Assembly (NCBI GenBank): GCA_903935205.1 | Contig: CAIZQU010000093.1 | Coordinates: forward strand, 1-36,215 | Reading direction: 5' to 3' | DNA: 36,215 nt | Origin: an uncultured cyanobacterium | GTDB taxonomy: Bacteria; Cyanobacteriota; Cyanobacteriia; PCC-6307; Cyanobiaceae | Part shown: positions 34,161 to 36,215 of the stretch, one piece after another | How the letters are laid out: each line of letters starts with the position of its first letter | How positions within the stretch are numbered: the first letter of the stretch is position 1 | Position numbers and translations under genes: made by a program | Notes under the pieces: generated by a model | Told to the model about the DNA's origin: nothing | Databases searched by the model: none | Seen by the model: the letters and a program-made list of their open reading frames with translations, nothing else

Positions 34161-34380
34161 CGTCTGCCAGCGCGAAAGAATCCATTAAATAGTGACACCT
34201 TAGCATGCCAGTCCATGGTATTCATCAGGTCAAGACTGACGACGACGTAATAGCCCTAGCAGCCATTGGATATTTCAACCCAATCATTCCTTGCTTCCGT
34301 ATCAGAATAAAGACGTACACTTATTGTAAGCATCGATTCTCTCTACCTTGCTGCTTTTCACCATTCAGGTTGGATCGTGC
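34161..34380. other. Intergenic; small unrecognised frame
   Basis: The 220 bp between the family-2 enzyme and the broken family-4 enzyme are AT-richer than the rest. A 59-residue frame (ATG 34205 to TGA 34384) reads MPVHGIHQVKTDDDVIALAA at its start. The DDD could be a glycosyltransferase remnant, but nothing else supports coding. Confidence 0.3.
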
Positions 34381-35688
34381 ATGACCGTCGATCAAAGCCA
34401 TGGCTTCCTTGAGTAGAGGCTGGTTTTCCGCCTTGTCAACGATCTCACCTACGGAGGAGTGACGACTTGGGCAATGAATGGATGCAAAAGGCTGCGACGC
34501 AATGAATTTCGAGCCCCGACTCCTAGCTCATATAGCAACCACGGGCCAGGGAGAGCTGCCAACTGGCCTGGACATGGAGATCATCGAACACAATATCAAT
34601 ACCAGTAAATTACCACCAAGCCCGAAAGGACTGCGTTCTATATTTTCCCATGACCGCACCATTCCCAACCCAATATTTTCCGCCGATTGGTCTTGGGGAA
34701 CATAGACTTCAGTGGCTACCTGCTTAGCCCATCCAAGACTTCTCCCTGCAGGGTGATCGGGATCGCGCACACCGACGAAGAAGCCTATTATAGGACGCTG
34801 ATTTATTATGAAGGCATTGTCAGCAAGTTTATAGCCGTAAGCGATGTTGTTGAAACAAGCTTAAAATCCTTTCTGCCACATCGCCATGACGACATTATTC
34901 GTCTTTCATATCCGCTTACATCCAATATAGGGACAGCAAGAACTTCTTGTCAACGCCAGGTGCTGAAAATCGGCTACGCTGGTCGCATTCAAGACTATCA
35001 AAAGAGAATCAGCGACATTAAGTCACTGGTCGCAAGACTAGCGACACTACCAGGTACTTATCATTTTGAGGTGGCAGGAGATGGCACACATCTCGCCGAG
35101 TTGAAACAGCATTTCGATCAATTTAGTCCTGTCAATGTTCGGGTTCGTTTTCATGGACTGGTAGACAGTAATGCCATGCCTGAATTTTGGGCAGCTGTTG
35201 ATGTGGCCATTCTATTTTCTAGTCATGAAGGGCTTTCCATCTCCATGGTTGAGAGCATGGGCGCTGGTTGTGTTCAAGTCGTCACGGATGTGAGTGGCGT
35301 CAGCGACTCGGTCCAGCATGGTATCCATGGTTTTGTACAGCCTGTCGGTGACACAGACTCGATGGCAATGCATCTCCAGCTGTTAATGCACGACGCCGAT
35401 CTACTCAGCAGGATGTCTGAAGCCTGCATTGATCATGTGCGGCAGAACCATGATCCAGATCATTATGATCAATGCCTATTGCAGTTAGCAGAGCAGGCTT
35501 GGATTCAGCCCCAACGCTTCTGGCCATGGTGGAAGCCAACGATCCCGCGTAGCGTTATCGCTGATCACAAGCATCGGCGTCAATCAAGGACTGGAATCAC
35601 TTGGAAAGGTCATATCAAAATTGCGATGCAGCGTTTTAAACATAGATCATTGCAGAAATGGACATCAACCATGCACCGCCGGCATTAG
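34381..35688 (+). pseudogene. Broken family-4 (GT-B) glycosyltransferase
   Basis: A gene of about 435 codons can be followed through three lesions. Frame 1 starts at ATG 34381 (MTVDQSHGFLE), stops at TAG 34414, then continues RLVFRLVNDLTYGGVTTWAM, a GT4 N-terminal glycine loop. Near 34500 similarity shifts to the next frame: NFEPRLLAHIATTGQGELP onwards to IFSADWSWGT. Near 34694-34697, a GGGG run, it returns to frame 1: GNIDFSGYLL, VIGIAHTDEEAYYRTLIYYE, then KIGYAGRIQDYQKR, FHGLVDSNAMPEFWAAVDV and the donor-sugar motif LFSSHEGLSISMVESMGAG. The C-terminal half is a complete nucleotide-sugar-binding domain. Together these fit one retaining GT-B enzyme inactivated by one nonsense and two opposite single-base shifts. 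Sequencing error at the G run is possible for one lesion but not readily for all three. Confidence 0.75.
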
Positions 35689-36215
35689 AAAGTCGAGAAT
35701 TAGATCTGAGTACTTTGCCTAAACGGGCGGAAGGTTACTCGATATTGCGGAAAAGAAGGCGAGACAAGGAAAAGATTGGAATGTATAGAAAAAGGCGCAG
35801 ACTCAGGGAAAGAAACTTAGGGCTTGCCAAAGGCTCGAAGCACGACTTCAAGCGTTGAATAATACCCAGAAGGGTTGGTGAATCAAGTAGAAACTATAAC
35901 TTGCCATCCCTACTTGAACAACGTGACCTGTCAGCCATTATAGCCAGCCAGCTTTGTTCTTTTCAACAGATTCAGATGTGGCTATCGCTTGCCAGATTAA
36001 AGCCATGGTCAGAATCTATACGGCCATGAACTGAAAACCGACTAAGGGTGAGATTAAATATGACAGCAAAGCCAACCCAAAAGCAGGTATCAAAAAAGTA
36101 CCCGTTCAGGGGGCGCGACGGCACCAATCGGCCACCGTTTCTGCCGAGCTCTTGACGGTAGGCCGATTCCCGTTCGAATCTCAGGCAGAGACTGCTTGCG
36201 ATGAGCGCCGCGCCA
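35689..36215. other. AT-richer tail with no supported gene
   Basis: After the broken transferase, 527 bp run to the window edge. A 66-residue Lys/Arg-rich frame (35658-35858) overlaps the transferase end and resembles nothing I know; I give it little weight. GTTCGAATC at 36171-36179 looks like a tRNA T-loop but the flanks do not pair. No gene is supported. Confidence 0.4.

Noticed and set aside
36110-36215. GTTCGAATC suggesting a tRNA T-arm at the right edge
   Set aside because: The five bases on either side do not form a stem, and no anticodon arm or acceptor stem was found on either strand.

Overview
The window looks like chromosomal DNA of a GC-rich picocyanobacterium of the Synechococcus/Cyanobium type. 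The evidence is a magnesium-chelatase ChlD subunit, a high-light-inducible protein, a membrane-anchored YvcK/CofD-like protein of the cyanobacterial kind, and a Nif11-type small peptide. The lineage is inferred from gene content and composition; there is no rRNA or tRNA gene here to confirm it.

Layout. 1-12.9 kb is mostly housekeeping: the tail of a repetitive coiled-coil protein, a UvrD/PcrA helicase, argJ (minus), an unusual single-frame fusion of an MpaB/DUF2236-like domain to dephospho-CoA kinase, gatB and a Dps protein (minus), thiO, a fumarylacetoacetase-family hydrolase (minus), a YciI-like protein, an orphan Nif11 peptide and an hli gene. 13.2-15.9 kb is a two-gene signalling operon: a Crp/Fnr regulator followed 12 bp later by a CHASE2-class III nucleotide cyclase, with a 19-bp palindrome just upstream of the Crp start. 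16-21 kb holds a DUF3307 membrane protein and a second, divergent lipid-transport (MCE/Mla) operon. In it the permease gene overlaps by 4 bp the gene for an ABC-ATPase homologue that has lost its P-loop, signature motif and catalytic glutamate, followed by an MCE protein. A secreted protein with a FecR domain and a probable beta-barrel is transcribed divergently. 21-24 kb carries a SIMPL-domain protein and a response regulator/histidine kinase pair. 24.3-30 kb is the chlD - mlaD - mlaF - yvcK block, with a fully canonical MlaF ATPase.

From about 30 kb to the end the character changes. There is about 1.2 kb with no supportable gene, then a cell-envelope export cluster of lower GC: an ABC exporter, a family-2 glycosyltransferase, and a family-4 glycosyltransferase broken by a premature stop and two frameshifts, followed by apparently non-coding DNA.

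How the parts may work together. The two Mla sets are complementary: one has a normal ATPase but no permease in view, and the other has a permease but only a dead ATPase. They may share the ATPase. The Crp-cyclase pair probably makes and senses its own cyclic nucleotide. The items most worth a second look are the pseudo-ATPase Mla operon with its divergent FecR-barrel partner, the MpaB-CoaE fusion, the operator ahead of crp, and the decayed glycosyltransferase.
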